Source of the DNA: Paraburkholderia bryophila
GTDB lineage: Bacteria > Pseudomonadota > Gammaproteobacteria > Burkholderiales > Burkholderiaceae
Assembly: GCF_013409255.1 (NCBI RefSeq)
Contig: NZ_JACCAS010000001.1
Span: 2,108,001-2,172,000, forward strand
Direction of reading: 5' to 3'
Length of the DNA: 64,000 nucleotides
In this document: positions 27,243 to 36,944 of the stretch, one piece after another
Layout: each line of letters opens with the position of its first letter
Numbering within the stretch: position 1 is the stretch's first letter
Made by a program: the position numbers and the translations under genes
Notes under the pieces: model-generated
What the model was told of the DNA's origin: nothing
What the model saw: the letters and a program-made list of their open reading frames with translations, nothing else
Databases searched by the model: none

Positions 27243-27895
27243 GGCTGACTGGCGGGCGGGGGAACGACCTGGGGCGGCCCGCCTAGCGTCGTTGCACGAA
27301 TCGCGGTGCGGGCGTCGTCCGGTGCGCCGCACAGTTCGCGCAGCATGACCGCCTCGCGCTCGTGCACTTCCACCGGAAACCAGCGCGCGCCGGCATCGGC
27401 CAGATAGCGCGCGCGATGCTGGCCGTTGCGAAACGACACCACGCCTTCCCGCTCAAATCCTACCCAACCGAGCAATCCCGGCGCGCGACGCGTCGTGATC
27501 GTCACGTAGGGCATCTGCGGAATGCGCGGATTGTCCGGATCGAGAAACTCACGAATGCCGCGCACCTTGCCGGCATGCCATTCGGCAACCGGCTTCAGCA
27601 CGTAGTCGGTATTGTCGCGATCCGCGCAGGCGAGCAGCTTGCGCACGTCGATCAGCACCACTTGGTGCCGCGTGCCGTCTGTGACGAACACGCGTTTCAG
27701 GCGCACATGGTCGAACCACGAATGCTCGAGGAGCGGCACGATCCACACGGTTTCGGCGCAAGCCGGCGAAGCGGCTGACGATGGATTGGACGAAGGCAAA
27801 GGCAGGCTCGATAAGCTAGCGAAAATCCGCCAGCGCGTTAAAAGAGCGCTAACGCTACGAGTCGACTGTGTAAGAAGCATGACAGACCACGGCAT
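27239..27895 (-). CDS. hypothetical protein resembling plasmid fertility inhibition factors
   Basis: Up to 218 residues. The N-terminal 45 residues are Ser/Leu-rich and doubtful, and the true start may be an internal GTG or TTG near residue 50. The core (about 50-205) has LKRVFVTDGTRHQVVLIDV and the distinctive FRNGQHRARYLADAGARWFP. I associate this Arg-rich motif with the FiwA-like plasmid fertility inhibition factor domain and loosely with ParB-type GRHR motifs. It sits on an ordinary chromosomal stretch with no conjugation genes nearby. The function is unproven. Confidence 0.6.
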   Translation of the reverse strand: MPWSVMLLTQSTRSVSALLTRWRIFASLSSLPLPSSNPSSAASPACAETVWIVPLLEHSWFDHVRLKRVFVTDGTRHQVVLIDVRKLLACADRDNTDYVLKPVAEWHAGKVRGIREFLDPDNPRIPQMPYVTITTRRAPGLLGWVGFEREGVVSFRNGQHRARYLADAGARWFPVEVHEREAVMLRELCGAPDDARTAIRATTLGGPPQVVPPPASQP

Positions 27896-28253
27896 TAATC
27901 ACACTGCATGCTCATGCTGCCAGGACACCTCGGCATGAACACACTTTAAAAGTACCCGCACACACGGGCAGACGCTGACCTCTATCGATGTAACGACTAT
28001 AGCGACGCAAAATTTCAATAGCTATGTACGCGTCGAAGTTAAGCAGGATATCGGCGTCGCGACGCTCGTCCTTGAGCGGACCGCGCGCCGTGTGCAGAAA
28101 AAAACAACAGCCGCCTGACGGCTCAGCAAGGGTGTTTTGACTTAGGTAGAATCCCCTACTGTTTTGCCTCTTGCACGGCGCACGCGTTCTCGCCCCGAAA
28201 ATGCGCGCCGGCCGCGCGACGCTCCCCGTCTCGCCGATTCACGCTCCGCCACC
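27896..28253. other. 358-bp intergenic stretch
   Basis: No gene is seen. It contains a short A-tract beside an AGCCGcctgaCGGCT hairpin (about 28108-28122) and a TTGACT hexamer at 28137-28142 that may be a -35 element for the downstream MFS gene. Confidence 0.4.
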
Positions 28254-29420
28254 ATGCCTTTACCCCTGCTCGCCCTTGCCGTCGCCGCTTTTGGAATCGG
28301 TACCACTGAATTCGTGATCATGGGCCTGCTGCCCGACGTGGCACGCGATCTGTCCGTCTCGATTCCGGCCGCCGGCATGCTGGTGTCGGCGTATGCGCTC
28401 GGCGTCACGATCGGCGCGCCGATCGTCGCGATCGCGGTAGCCAATATGCCGCGCAAGAAAGCGTTGATGAGCCTGATCGGCGTGTTCATCGTCGGCAATC
28501 TGCTGTGTGCGATCGCGCCGGGTTATGCGGTGCTGATGGCTGCGCGTATCGTCACGGCGTTCTGCCATGGCGCGTTCTTCGGTATCGGCTCGGTGGTGGC
28601 CGCGGGACTCGTCGCGCCGAATCGCCGCGCGCAAGCCATCGCGCTGATGTTCACCGGCCTGACGCTCGCCAACGTGCTCGGCGTGCCGCTCGGCACCGCG
28701 CTCGGCCAGGCCGTGGGCTGGCGCGCAACGTTCTGGGCGGTGACCGGTATCGGCATCGTCGCGGCGGCCGCGCTCGCCGTCTGCCTGCCCGCGAAGATCG
28801 AGATGCAGAAGGCCAGCCTCATCCACGAGTTCAGCGTGCTGAAGAATCCGCAGGTGCTGATGGTGCTCGGTATCAGCGTGCTCGCGTCGGCCAGCCTGTT
28901 TTCGACCTTCACGTATATCACCCCGATCCTCGAAGACGTGACCGGCTTCACGCCGCATGCGGTCACGCTCGTGCTGCTGCTGTTCGGCCTCGGCCTGACG
29001 GTGGGCAGCACGCTCGGCGGCAAGCTCGCCGACTGGCGGCTGTTGCCGTCGCTGGTGGCGTTCCTGCTGGCGATCGTCGTGATTCTGACGATTTTCGCCG
29101 GCACGATGCACCAGCAGATTCCGGCGATGATCACGATCTTCGTCTGGGGCATTCTGGCCTTCGCGATCGTGCCGCCGTTGCAAATGCTGATCGTCGACCG
29201 CGCGAGCCATGCGCCGAATCTGGCGTCGACCCTGAATCAAGGCGCGTTCAACCTCGGCAATGCCACGGGCGCGTGGCTCGGCGGCATGGCGATCGGCGCG
29301 GGCGCGCCGCTCACCACGCTGCCGTGGGTCGGCGTGGCGACCTCGATCGGCGCGCTGGTGCTGACGCTGTGGTCGGTGTCGATCGACCGTCGCGCACAGC
29401 GGATGATGGCCGCGGGATAG
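28254..29420 (+). CDS. MFS exporter, DHA1 (AraJ/YdhP/PbuE-like)
   Basis: A 388-residue, 12-helix efflux protein. The N-terminal signature AVAAFGIGTTEFVIMGLLPD and the ALGVTIGAPIVAIAVA loop are characteristic of DHA1 exporters such as AraJ and NepI. The ATG at 28254 begins directly at the first helix; the frame upstream of it is polar and Arg-rich, so it was excluded. Substrates of this group include sugars, nucleosides and drugs; none can be assigned. Confidence 0.85.
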   Translation: MPLPLLALAVAAFGIGTTEFVIMGLLPDVARDLSVSIPAAGMLVSAYALGVTIGAPIVAIAVANMPRKKALMSLIGVFIVGNLLCAIAPGYAVLMAARIVTAFCHGAFFGIGSVVAAGLVAPNRRAQAIALMFTGLTLANVLGVPLGTALGQAVGWRATFWAVTGIGIVAAAALAVCLPAKIEMQKASLIHEFSVLKNPQVLMVLGISVLASASLFSTFTYITPILEDVTGFTPHAVTLVLLLFGLGLTVGSTLGGKLADWRLLPSLVAFLLAIVVILTIFAGTMHQQIPAMITIFVWGILAFAIVPPLQMLIVDRASHAPNLASTLNQGAFNLGNATGAWLGGMAIGAGAPLTTLPWVGVATSIGALVLTLWSVSIDRRAQRMMAAG

Positions 29421-29539
29421 TCGCTGCGTTGCTTCGCCGCGCGTGATGACGCAACCGCGAACGTGGCCTCCTCACTTTGCGCGTTGAGCAATGCCCTCAA
29501 GCGTGCGAATGACCAGCAGCCGTAGTAGCATCTCGGCCG

Positions 29540-30700
29540 ATGAAAGTCATCTTCACTCGCGATTTCCTCGCTCTCATTCTTAGCGTTGCCGTGGTTGGGC
29601 TCGGCAGCGGCGCGACCCTTCCGCTCACCGCGCTCGCGCTGACGCAAGCCGGCTATGGCACCGACGTGGTCGGCCTGCTGACCGCCGCGCAAGCGGGTGG
29701 CGGCCTCGTCATCGTGCCGTTCGCCGGCTGGGTCGCGGCGCGCTTCGGCGGCCGTCAGGTGATCGTCGGCGCGGTGCTGGTGGTGGCGATCGCCACCGCG
29801 CTGATGCAACTCACCGCGAACCTGTGGCTCTGGGCGCTGTTGCGCGTGCTCTGCGGCGCCGCGCTGATGCTGCTCTTCACGATCGGCGAAGCCTGGGTCA
29901 ACCAGCTCGCCGACGACGCCACCCGCGGCCGCGTCGTCGCGATCTACGCCACCAACTTCACGCTGTTCCAGATGTCGGGGCCGGTGCTGGTGAGCCAGAT
30001 CGCCGACCTCATGCACTCGCGCTTTCTGATCTGCGGCGCGCTGTTCCTGCTGGCGCTGCCGATGCTCGCCACCCTCCGCACTGCGCCACACGCCACCGAC
30101 GACGACCACGCCGCGCACGGCAGTTGGCGTCACGTTTTGCCGCAGATGCCCGCGCTCGTGGTCGGCACCGGCTTTTTCGCGCTGTTCGACACGATCGCGC
30201 TGTCGCTGCTGCCGCTCTTCGCGATGTCGCACGGCATGACGAGCGAGGTCGCCGTGTTGTCCGCATCGGCTTTGCTGCTCGGCGACACGACGATGCAGTT
30301 TCCGATCGGCTGGCTCGCGGACCGGCTGGGCCGTGAGCGGGTGCATATCGGTTGCGGTGTGATCGTCGTGCTGCTGTTGCCGCTGCTGCCGTGGGCGATC
30401 ACGTCGCCGTGGCTATGCTGGCCGTTGTTGTATGTGCTCGGCGCGGCGGCGGGCGCGATTTACACGTTGTCGCTGGTAGCTTGCGGCGAACGCTTTCGCG
30501 GCGTCGCGCTGGTGTCGGCGAGTTCGCTGGTGGGCGCGTCGTGGAGCGCGGCCAGTTTCGGCGGTCCGCTCGTGGCCGGTGCGTTGATGAAGGGCGTCGG
30601 TAACGATGCGATGGTCGGCGTGCTGCTCGTGGCGGCACTCGCGTTTCTGGCGGCTGTCTGGTGGGAACGGCGACGCTCGCCGATGCGGGCGGTGGGGTAA
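29540..30700 (+). CDS. MFS transporter, YcaD-like
   Basis: A 386-residue MFS protein with VVGLGSGATLPLTALALTQAGYG at the first helix (core GATLPL) and GWVAARFGGR in loop 2-3. The IGEAWVNQLADDATRGRVVAIY block is typical of the YcaD/hypothetical-efflux branch. It follows another MFS gene by 119 bp and may share its transcript. No substrate can be assigned. Confidence 0.85.
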   Translation: MKVIFTRDFLALILSVAVVGLGSGATLPLTALALTQAGYGTDVVGLLTAAQAGGGLVIVPFAGWVAARFGGRQVIVGAVLVVAIATALMQLTANLWLWALLRVLCGAALMLLFTIGEAWVNQLADDATRGRVVAIYATNFTLFQMSGPVLVSQIADLMHSRFLICGALFLLALPMLATLRTAPHATDDDHAAHGSWRHVLPQMPALVVGTGFFALFDTIALSLLPLFAMSHGMTSEVAVLSASALLLGDTTMQFPIGWLADRLGRERVHIGCGVIVVLLLPLLPWAITSPWLCWPLLYVLGAAAGAIYTLSLVACGERFRGVALVSASSLVGASWSAASFGGPLVAGALMKGVGNDAMVGVLLVAALAFLAAVWWERRRSPMRAVG

Positions 30701-30750
30701 CGTGCGCCGCGCGGCGGGCGACGTCGTGACGCGCTTGCGCACGTTAGAAA

Positions 30751-30780
30751 CAAAAAAGCCGGCGTAATCCGCCGGCCTTT
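30751..30780. terminator. Rho-independent terminator of the hmg operon
   Basis: GCCGGCG (30758-30764), loop TAATC, CGCCGGC (30770-30776), flanked by AAAAAA on the left and CTTT on the right. On the minus strand the stem is followed by six T, so it terminates fahA. It is also usable for the convergent MFS gene. Confidence 0.85.
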
Positions 30781-30798
30781 GCAGCCTGTCTCGTGGCG

Positions 30799-32109
30799 TT
30801 ACGAACGCGCCGGCAAAATCTCCCCGGCGCACACGCCAAACCCCACCCGATAACCGTCACCCTGGCACCAGCCTGCCAACGTCAGTTCATCGCCGTCTTC
30901 GATAAAACTGCGCGTGCCGCCCTGCTGCAGCTCCACCGGCTTCTTGCCATTCCACGTCAGTTCCAGCAGGCTGCCGAACGAATCCTCGCTCGGCCCGCTG
31001 ATCGTGCCCGAACCCATCAGATCGCCCACCCGCGTATTGCAGCCCGACACCGTGTGATGCGCGAGTTGCTGCGCCATCGTCCAGTACATGTGCTTGAAAT
31101 TGGTCCGCGTGATCGTGCTTGCCTGCGTGGCCTGTTGCGGACGCAACGTCACTTCCAGATGAATATCGAAAGCGTGCGCGCCGTCGTGACGCAGATAGGC
31201 CAGCGGCTGCGGCTCCTGCACCGGTTGCGCGACGCGGAACGGTTCGAGCGCGTCGAGCGTGACGATCCACGGCGAGATCGTGGTCGCGAAGGTCTTCGCG
31301 TTGAACGGGCCGAGCGGCACGTATTCCCATTGCTGAATGTCGCGCGCGCTCCAGTCGTTCAGCAACACCATGCCGAAGATATTCGCTTCGGCATCCGCGC
31401 AGGCCACCGGCTCGCCCAGCGCATTGCCCGCGCCGATCACGAAACCCGTTTCCAGTTCGATGTCCAGTTTGCGGCACGCACCGAACACCGGACGCTCCTG
31501 ATCCGGCAACTTCAATTGACCGTTCGGCCGACGCACCGGCGTCCCGCTCACCACCACCGACGACGCGCGTCCGTTGTAGCCGATCGGCATTTCCGACCAG
31601 TTCGGCAGCAGCGCATTCTTCGGATCGCGGAACATCGAGCCGACATTCGTCGCGTGTTCTTTCGACGAATAGAAATCGGTGTAGCCCGGAATCTGCACCG
31701 GCAGATGCAATTGCGCGTCGGCCTGACGCACGAGCGCCTTCGCACGCAGCGCGCTGTCGTCGCGCAAGGCGGCGGTGTCGCGCGCCAACAATTGGCTTAG
31801 CTGGACGCGGACACTGCGCCATGCATCGCGGCCTAGCGCGATGAAGTCGTTCAACGTATCGCGTGCAAACACGTCTGCTTTCGACGACACCTTAAGCAAG
31901 CCCGCCGCCTGCAAAGCAGCCAGATCGACGATCTCGTCGCCGATCGCCACGCCCACTCGACGCACCGCGTTCAGCCCGTCACGCTTATCGCTAAACACGC
32001 CAAACGGCAGATTCTGAATCGAAAAATCGCTGGTCGAATCGTTGGCCGATTCGACCCAGCTCTTGCGCGACGGATCGAGCGTCGCCTGAAGATCGCTCAA
32101 TGCGCTCAT
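30799..32109 (-). CDS. fahA: fumarylacetoacetase
   Basis: A 436-residue enzyme performing the last step of tyrosine/homogentisate breakdown, fumarylacetoacetate to fumarate plus acetoacetate. The N-terminal FAA_hydrolase_N domain has [12 protein letters not shown]. The catalytic domain has [17 protein letters not shown] (general-base His), LELETGF-type metal site ([13 protein letters not shown]) and [10 protein letters not shown]. The ATG at 32109 overlaps the hmgA stop as ATGA, so translation is coupled. A longer frame runs through from the hmgA region, but it is a shadow. Confidence 0.95.
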   Translation of the reverse strand: MSALSDLQATLDPSRKSWVESANDSTSDFSIQNLPFGVFSDKRDGLNAVRRVGVAIGDEIVDLAALQAAGLLKVSSKADVFARDTLNDFIALGRDAWRSVRVQLSQLLARDTAALRDDSALRAKALVRQADAQLHLPVQIPGYTDFYSSKEHATNVGSMFRDPKNALLPNWSEMPIGYNGRASSVVVSGTPVRRPNGQLKLPDQERPVFGACRKLDIELETGFVIGAGNALGEPVACADAEANIFGMVLLNDWSARDIQQWEYVPLGPFNAKTFATTISPWIVTLDALEPFRVAQPVQEPQPLAYLRHDGAHAFDIHLEVTLRPQQATQASTITRTNFKHMYWTMAQQLAHHTVSGCNTRVGDLMGSGTISGPSEDSFGSLLELTWNGKKPVELQQGGTRSFIEDGDELTLAGWCQGDGYRVGFGVCAGEILPARS

Positions 32110-33452
32110 CGTTGCTCCGGGTTGAAATGTTTTTTGAGGCCTTGCCAGCACTCGTAGTAATGCGCCTGCAATTGCGAGGTTTCGAGCGCGAAGCGGGTCG
32201 GCTTGAGCAGCGTGCGCGTTTCGAACATGAAGGCCATCGTGTCGCCCACTTTGTGCGGCTTCGACGTATCGCCATGCGAGGCTTTTTCGAACGTATCCGC
32301 GTCCGGGCCGTGACCCGTCATGCAGTTGTGCAGACTCCCGCCGCCGGGCACGAAGCCCTCGGCCTTGGCGTCGTACACGCCATGCACGAGACCCATGAAT
32401 TCGCTCGCCACGTTGCGATGGAACCAGGGCGGCCGGAACGTATCTTCCGCGGCGAGCCAGCGCGGCGGGAAAATCACGAAGTCGATCGTATCGACGCCCG
32501 GCGTGTCGCTTTGCGATTGCAACACCAGGAAAATCGACGGGTCCGGATGGTCGAAGCTGATCGAGCCGATCGTGTTGAAGCGGCGCAAATCGTACTTGTA
32601 TGGCGCGTAATTGCCGTGCCATGCCACCACGTCGAGCGGCGAATGGCCGATGTCCGCGCGCCACAGATTGCCGTTCATCTTGGCGACGAGTTCGAAGTCG
32701 CCTTCGCGGTCTTCGTAGGCCGCGTGCGGCGTGAGGAAATCGCGCGGATTCGCGAGACCGTTCGAGCCGATCGGGCCGAGATCCGGCAAGCGCAGCAGCG
32801 CGCCGAAGTTCTCGCAGATATAGCCGCGCGCCGTGCCGTCCGGCAGGCTCACCGCGAAGCGCACGCCACGCGGAATCACCGCGATTTCGAACGGCTCGAC
32901 GTCGAGCCGGCCCATTTCGGTCGCGATGTGGAGACGCCCTTCCTGCGGCACGATCAGCAATTCGCCGTCGGCGCTGTAGAAGAAGCGGTCCTGCATCGAG
33001 CGGTTCGCGGCGTACAGATGAATCGCGCAACCGCTCATCGATTCCGCCGCGCCGCTGCCCGCCATCGTCACCCAACCGTCGATGAAATCGGTCGGCTCCG
33101 TCGGCATCGGCAAAGCGTCCCAACGCAACTGGTTCGGCGGCGTCGGCGGGACTTCGGCGAAGTTGGCCACCAGCCGTTCCGAAGGCAGCAACGTGAACGG
33201 CATATGCACGGCCGCCGGCCGGATCCGGTACGTCCACGTGCGACGGTTGTGGCCGCGCGGCGCGGTAAACGCGGTGCCCGACAGTTGCTCGGCGTACAAG
33301 CCGTAGGCCGCGCGCTGCGGCGAATTGCGGCCTTCGGGCAACGCGCCCGGCAGTGCCTCGGTAGCGAATTCATTGCCGAAACCCGACTGATAACCCGGCT
33401 CGATCTCAAGCCGCGAAAGCGCGGTATTCGGCTGACGTGTTGCGGTGTCCAT
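32106..33452 (-). CDS. hmgA: homogentisate 1,2-dioxygenase
   Basis: A 448-residue cupin dioxygenase that opens homogentisate to maleylacetoacetate with Fe(II). It shows [19 protein letters not shown] near the N-terminus and the iron ligands in [18 protein letters not shown] (His, Glu) and NCMTGHGPD (His). The ATG at 33452 (MDTATRQ) has GGAGAAC upstream. It is the middle gene of MFS-hmgA-fahA. No maleylacetoacetate isomerase gene (maiA) is nearby, so that step must be encoded elsewhere or bypassed by glutathione. Confidence 0.95.
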   Translation of the reverse strand: MDTATRQPNTALSRLEIEPGYQSGFGNEFATEALPGALPEGRNSPQRAAYGLYAEQLSGTAFTAPRGHNRRTWTYRIRPAAVHMPFTLLPSERLVANFAEVPPTPPNQLRWDALPMPTEPTDFIDGWVTMAGSGAAESMSGCAIHLYAANRSMQDRFFYSADGELLIVPQEGRLHIATEMGRLDVEPFEIAVIPRGVRFAVSLPDGTARGYICENFGALLRLPDLGPIGSNGLANPRDFLTPHAAYEDREGDFELVAKMNGNLWRADIGHSPLDVVAWHGNYAPYKYDLRRFNTIGSISFDHPDPSIFLVLQSQSDTPGVDTIDFVIFPPRWLAAEDTFRPPWFHRNVASEFMGLVHGVYDAKAEGFVPGGGSLHNCMTGHGPDADTFEKASHGDTSKPHKVGDTMAFMFETRTLLKPTRFALETSQLQAHYYECWQGLKKHFNPEQR

Positions 33453-33486
33453 GCAAGGTTCTCCGTTGATACTCGTTCGTTTCATC

Positions 33487-34851
33487 TCACGCGGTCTGCG
33501 GCTCGGACGGGCGGCCGCGTTGGCGGGTCGCCGCGGCGAGCGCGATCACCAGCAGCGCGGAACACAGCACCGGCACGGCCGCCGCATGGAACAGCGACGC
33601 GTTCGACCAGTTCATCGCGATCAGTTGGCCGCCGACCAGCGGCCCGATCACCGAGCCGATCCGGCCGATGCCGAGACTCCAGCCGATGCCCGTCGAGCGC
33701 AGCGTGGTCGGATAGAAATGGCCGGCCAGCGCGTTGACCGCCGGTTGTCCGCCGACCACGCAGAAGCCGCCCGCGAACACCACGATCAGCAGCCACGGCA
33801 AAGCATGCGCGACCGTGCCGATGGTGCCGACCGCGAGCGCCGCGCCGGCAAAACACACGAACAGCACGCGCACGAAACCGAACCGTTCGATAAACCAGCC
33901 GAGCAGCAAGGTGCCGACCACGCCGCCCGTCTGCAGCACCGTGCCGACGATCACCGCGGTGGACGGCGAATAACCGGCGTCGCGCATCACGGTGGGCAGC
34001 CAGTTCGACAGGAAGTACAAGTCGATCAGGTTCATGAAGCTGATCGCCCACAGAATCAGCGTGACCGGCATGCGGCCCGCGCGGAACAGTTCCGCGACCG
34101 GCGCGCCGCCAGTGCCCTTCTCACGCACGACCACGCGGGTGTTCGCATCGATCGTCAGCGTCGGATCGAATTTCGCGAGCCAGCGCAGCGCGCGTTCGCT
34201 GTGTCCCTTGATGACGAGGAATTGCAGCGATTCCGGCAACGCGGCGAGCATCGCGAACCCGAGCAGCAGCGGCACCGTGCCGCCGACCCAGAACACCGCG
34301 CGCCAACCGTAAGCCGGAATCAGCGCGGCGCTGACGAAGCCGCCAAGCGCCGCGCCGAGCGTGAAGCCGCACGACACCAGCATCATGCGCTTGACGCGGT
34401 GCGCGGGCGACGCGAACTCGCCGACCAGCGCCATCGCGTTCGGCATGATGCAGCCGAGCCCGAGGCCGGTGATGAAGCGCAGCGCGATCAACGCGGGAAT
34501 CGTCGAGACGAACGGCGTGGCCAGCATGGACAGCGCGAAGAAAAACGTCGCGCCGATCAGCACCGGCCGACGGCCGATCCGGTCCGCCAGCACCGACAAA
34601 CCCAGTGCGCCGAGCAGCATGCCGAACAGGCTGGCGCTAAATACCGGGCCGAGCGCAGCCTTCGACACATGCCATTCGCCGATCACGCTAGGCGCGACAT
34701 AGCCCATGGCCTGCGCGTCGAAGCCGTCGATCACGAGACACAGCCCGCACAACGCGAGCAGCATCCACTGGAAGGCCGGGTGATGCGTTTCGCCGAGCAC
34801 GCGCTCGACTTCGATCACGTTGGCGGCGGCCGGAGCCGGGTTGGAACTCAT
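33487..34851 (-). CDS. MFS aromatic acid:H+ symporter
   Basis: A 454-residue transporter of the PcaK/BenK (AAHS) family. Marks are [21 protein letters not shown] in helix 1 (with the DGFD motif needed for aromatic acids), [14 protein letters not shown] in loop 2-3 and [13 protein letters not shown] near the central loop. It is the first gene of the homogentisate operon, 34 bp upstream of hmgA, so it probably imports homogentisate, 4-hydroxyphenylacetate or a related compound. Two palindromes about 105-140 bp upstream are likely operators. Confidence 0.88.
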   Translation of the reverse strand: MSSNPAPAAANVIEVERVLGETHHPAFQWMLLALCGLCLVIDGFDAQAMGYVAPSVIGEWHVSKAALGPVFSASLFGMLLGALGLSVLADRIGRRPVLIGATFFFALSMLATPFVSTIPALIALRFITGLGLGCIMPNAMALVGEFASPAHRVKRMMLVSCGFTLGAALGGFVSAALIPAYGWRAVFWVGGTVPLLLGFAMLAALPESLQFLVIKGHSERALRWLAKFDPTLTIDANTRVVVREKGTGGAPVAELFRAGRMPVTLILWAISFMNLIDLYFLSNWLPTVMRDAGYSPSTAVIVGTVLQTGGVVGTLLLGWFIERFGFVRVLFVCFAGAALAVGTIGTVAHALPWLLIVVFAGGFCVVGGQPAVNALAGHFYPTTLRSTGIGWSLGIGRIGSVIGPLVGGQLIAMNWSNASLFHAAAVPVLCSALLVIALAAATRQRGRPSEPQTA

Positions 34852-34954
34852 GCGGGTGTCCCCTCATCCTGATGGATTGTTTGGTGGCCGCGTGAATGGC
34901 AACGGCGACAGATGATCTGTGCAGGCACGATCGTCGTCACTGCTCACACGGCAA

Positions 34955-34989
34955 TTTACGTATAGTAAAACGAATTACGCATGGTGAAA
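34955..34989. promoter_or_regulatory. two IclR-type operator-like palindromes upstream of the hmg operon
   Basis: TTTACGTATAGTAAAA (34955-34970) and ATTACGCATGGTGAAA (34974-34989) are spaced 19 bp start to start. A third half-site, TAACGTATA, follows at 34991. Both fit NTTWCGYATRGYRRAA, the same pattern as the site at 36866-36881 between iclR and gcdH. They lie in the 323-bp gap 34852-35174, where I see no gene. Confidence 0.55.
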
Positions 34990-35174
34990 TTAACGTATAC
35001 CCTGAAGCTCAATTCGAATACGCCCGGCAGCCCCGGCAGATAAGCGTTCGGCGGATAACGTTATGAGCATTTTGTTCATGTGAGCGCTGGCCGGACTGCT
35101 ACCATCATTGGATGCGGCAACCGCGTCGCGTTGCCTGGCGCCGAGCGCGCCTTTTTTGCCATCCATTCGCCTAC

Positions 35175-36008
35175 ATGATTCCGCCGACCATCCCCACCCT
35201 CATCGCCCGCGCCGCCGAACATCCGTTTCTCGGCGAATACCTGGCGATGGGACACGGCGAGCACAGCGACATCGCGCTGGCCCGGTTCGACGGGCACGAG
35301 CTGGCGAGCAGTTACGAGCCGATCTTCGACATCAGCGTGCATTCGCTGGCGCAGTCGCTCACGTCCGGCGCCGAGGGCGCGGACCGGTTCGGCGACGAAC
35401 TCGGTTTTCAGGCCGTCACGCAGCGCCTCGACGCGCCGCCGTTCGACGTGTTCGACCCGTTCGACCGGATCGCCGACGACCAGCAGCTAGTCGTGCTCGA
35501 CCGTATGTCACGGGCGCTGCACGCGATCAATTTCTTTGGCGCGCAGCGGCACGGATTGCTGTTTCTGCGCGTGCACGAGCGTCTGCTGAAGAGCGTGAAG
35601 TACGACCACGGCCGCCATTTTTCGACGGTGCTGGTGTCATTCGGGCTAAACCCGTCGCGGGTGGTGATCGAGTTGCCGGCGGCAGCCGTCGCGCACAAGA
35701 CGTTTCTCGGCTATCTGACCACGAGCTATCAGCGCTACGGCTTCAAGGTGGCGGGCAATCTGTCGAACGCAGGGCAGATTCTGTCGGTGTCGGAAACCGC
35801 GCGGCTCGACTTCATCAAGATGGATGCCGGCATCGCGTTGCGCGATGCGACGGTGAAACCGCTAGTGGGTTATGCGAGCCGATTGCGGATTCCGCTGATC
35901 TTCAACCGCGTGGTGGATGAAGCGCAGTTCGTGGCGCTGCAGCAGTACGACGTGCGCTTCGTGCAAGGGCCGTTGTTCAATGCGCACTATCACGATCGGG
36001 CCGTTTGA
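35175..36008 (+). CDS. degenerate EAL-domain protein
   Basis: A 277-residue protein with a single EAL-like fold. SSYEPIFDIS matches the domain start. DFIKMDAGIAL keeps the Lys-Asp of the LKID motif, and RFVQGPLFNAHY keeps the late Gln-Gly. The EAL triad itself is replaced (HSLAQSL), the DDFG segment reads NLSNAG, and the EGVE position reads FNRVV. It therefore should not hydrolyse cyclic di-GMP and may bind it or act as a protein scaffold. ATG 35175 is preferred over an Arg-rich extension. It is convergent with the iclR gene. Confidence 0.8.
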   Translation: MIPPTIPTLIARAAEHPFLGEYLAMGHGEHSDIALARFDGHELASSYEPIFDISVHSLAQSLTSGAEGADRFGDELGFQAVTQRLDAPPFDVFDPFDRIADDQQLVVLDRMSRALHAINFFGAQRHGLLFLRVHERLLKSVKYDHGRHFSTVLVSFGLNPSRVVIELPAAAVAHKTFLGYLTTSYQRYGFKVAGNLSNAGQILSVSETARLDFIKMDAGIALRDATVKPLVGYASRLRIPLIFNRVVDEAQFVALQQYDVRFVQGPLFNAHYHDRAV

Positions 36009-36044
36009 GCGGGGTGGCTGGCGCTTCAACCCGCTTTAACCGCT

Positions 36045-36830
36045 TCAACCCGTATCGCCCAGACGCCGCGCGAGCGCTTTCAACCGCGGCCCGACGTTCT
36101 CACGAAACACCTCCTCTCCCATCGACGACGCCGGCCCGCTGCAACTGAGCACCAGCCAGCGCCCTTCACGCGGCTCGCGAAACGGCACCGCGACTGCGTT
36201 CACGTCGTCGTGCCACGCGCGGAACGAATAGCAGCAGCGTTCCGCGGCGAACGCAGCAATTTCCGTTTCGGCGTCGGCGACTAAAACCGGCCCGTCCTTC
36301 CCGGCGGCCTTCTTGAGTTCGGCCAGCAGCGCGGCGCGCATGTCGGCCGGTTGCACGGCGAGATACGCGCGACCCATCGAGCTCGTCAGCATCGACAGTT
36401 TCGAGCCGGAGGCCAGCCCGAGCGTCAACGCGGTTTCGCTGCGGATCGTCTCCAGATAAATCATGTCCAGCCCGTCACGGCAACCGAGCGACACCGCCGC
36501 GCCGACTTCGCGAGCGAAGGTGCGCATATGCGGACGCGCGAGCTCCAGCGTGTCGGTGCCCGAGAGCAGCGCGAAACCGAGCGACAACACGCCGGCGTCG
36601 AGCGCATATTTACCCAGCGTTTCGTCAAGCCGCAGATAACCGAGCACCGTCAGCGTGTAGGCGAGACGGTTGACCGTCGCCTTCGGCAAACCCGTGCGTT
36701 CGACGAAATCGCGATTGCCGAGCATGGTTTCGCCCGGTTTGAACGCGCGCAGCAAATCCAGCCCGCGTGCGAGGGCGACGACGAATTTACGCTCGTCGAG
36801 CGGATCGGACAGAGTAGATGTGGGCGGCAT
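36045..36830 (-). CDS. IclR-family transcriptional regulator
   Basis: A 261-residue regulator. The N-terminal winged HTH (about 15-75) has FVVALARGLDLLRAF and the recognition part LPKATVNRLAYTL. The C-terminal IclR effector domain (about 90-255) has LGCRDGLDMIYLE and SSMGRAYLA. I chose ATG 36830 over an in-frame GTG at 36842. It is divergent from gcdH with a near-perfect palindrome between them, so it probably regulates gcdH and itself. It may also act on the hmg operon, whose upstream palindromes are alike. Confidence 0.88.
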   Translation of the reverse strand: MPPTSTLSDPLDERKFVVALARGLDLLRAFKPGETMLGNRDFVERTGLPKATVNRLAYTLTVLGYLRLDETLGKYALDAGVLSLGFALLSGTDTLELARPHMRTFAREVGAAVSLGCRDGLDMIYLETIRSETALTLGLASGSKLSMLTSSMGRAYLAVQPADMRAALLAELKKAAGKDGPVLVADAETEIAAFAAERCCYSFRAWHDDVNAVAVPFREPREGRWLVLSCSGPASSMGEEVFRENVGPRLKALARRLGDTG

Positions 36831-36865
36831 GGGGTGATACACTCGGTCGTGGTTTGCAAAACATT

Positions 36866-36882
36866 GTTTCGCATAGCGGAAC
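36866..36882. promoter_or_regulatory. IclR-type operator between iclR and gcdH
   Basis: GTTTCGCATAGCGGAAC: arms GTTTCGC and GCGGAAC pair with one mismatch around a 3-base centre. It sits 36 bp upstream of the iclR start and 63 bp upstream of gcdH, a normal place for an IclR-family site. Confidence 0.65.
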
Positions 36883-36944
36883 TTAAGTCAAGCCCAAGGA
36901 TGTAGCTCAGACATTTCAGTCCAGAAGGAATCAGGAGATAAATC

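Noticed and set aside
30799..33237. 812-residue minus-strand frame joining part of hmgA region with fahA
   Set aside because: Its first 370 residues are an out-of-frame reading of hmgA; fahA starts at 32109 with the ATGA overlap.
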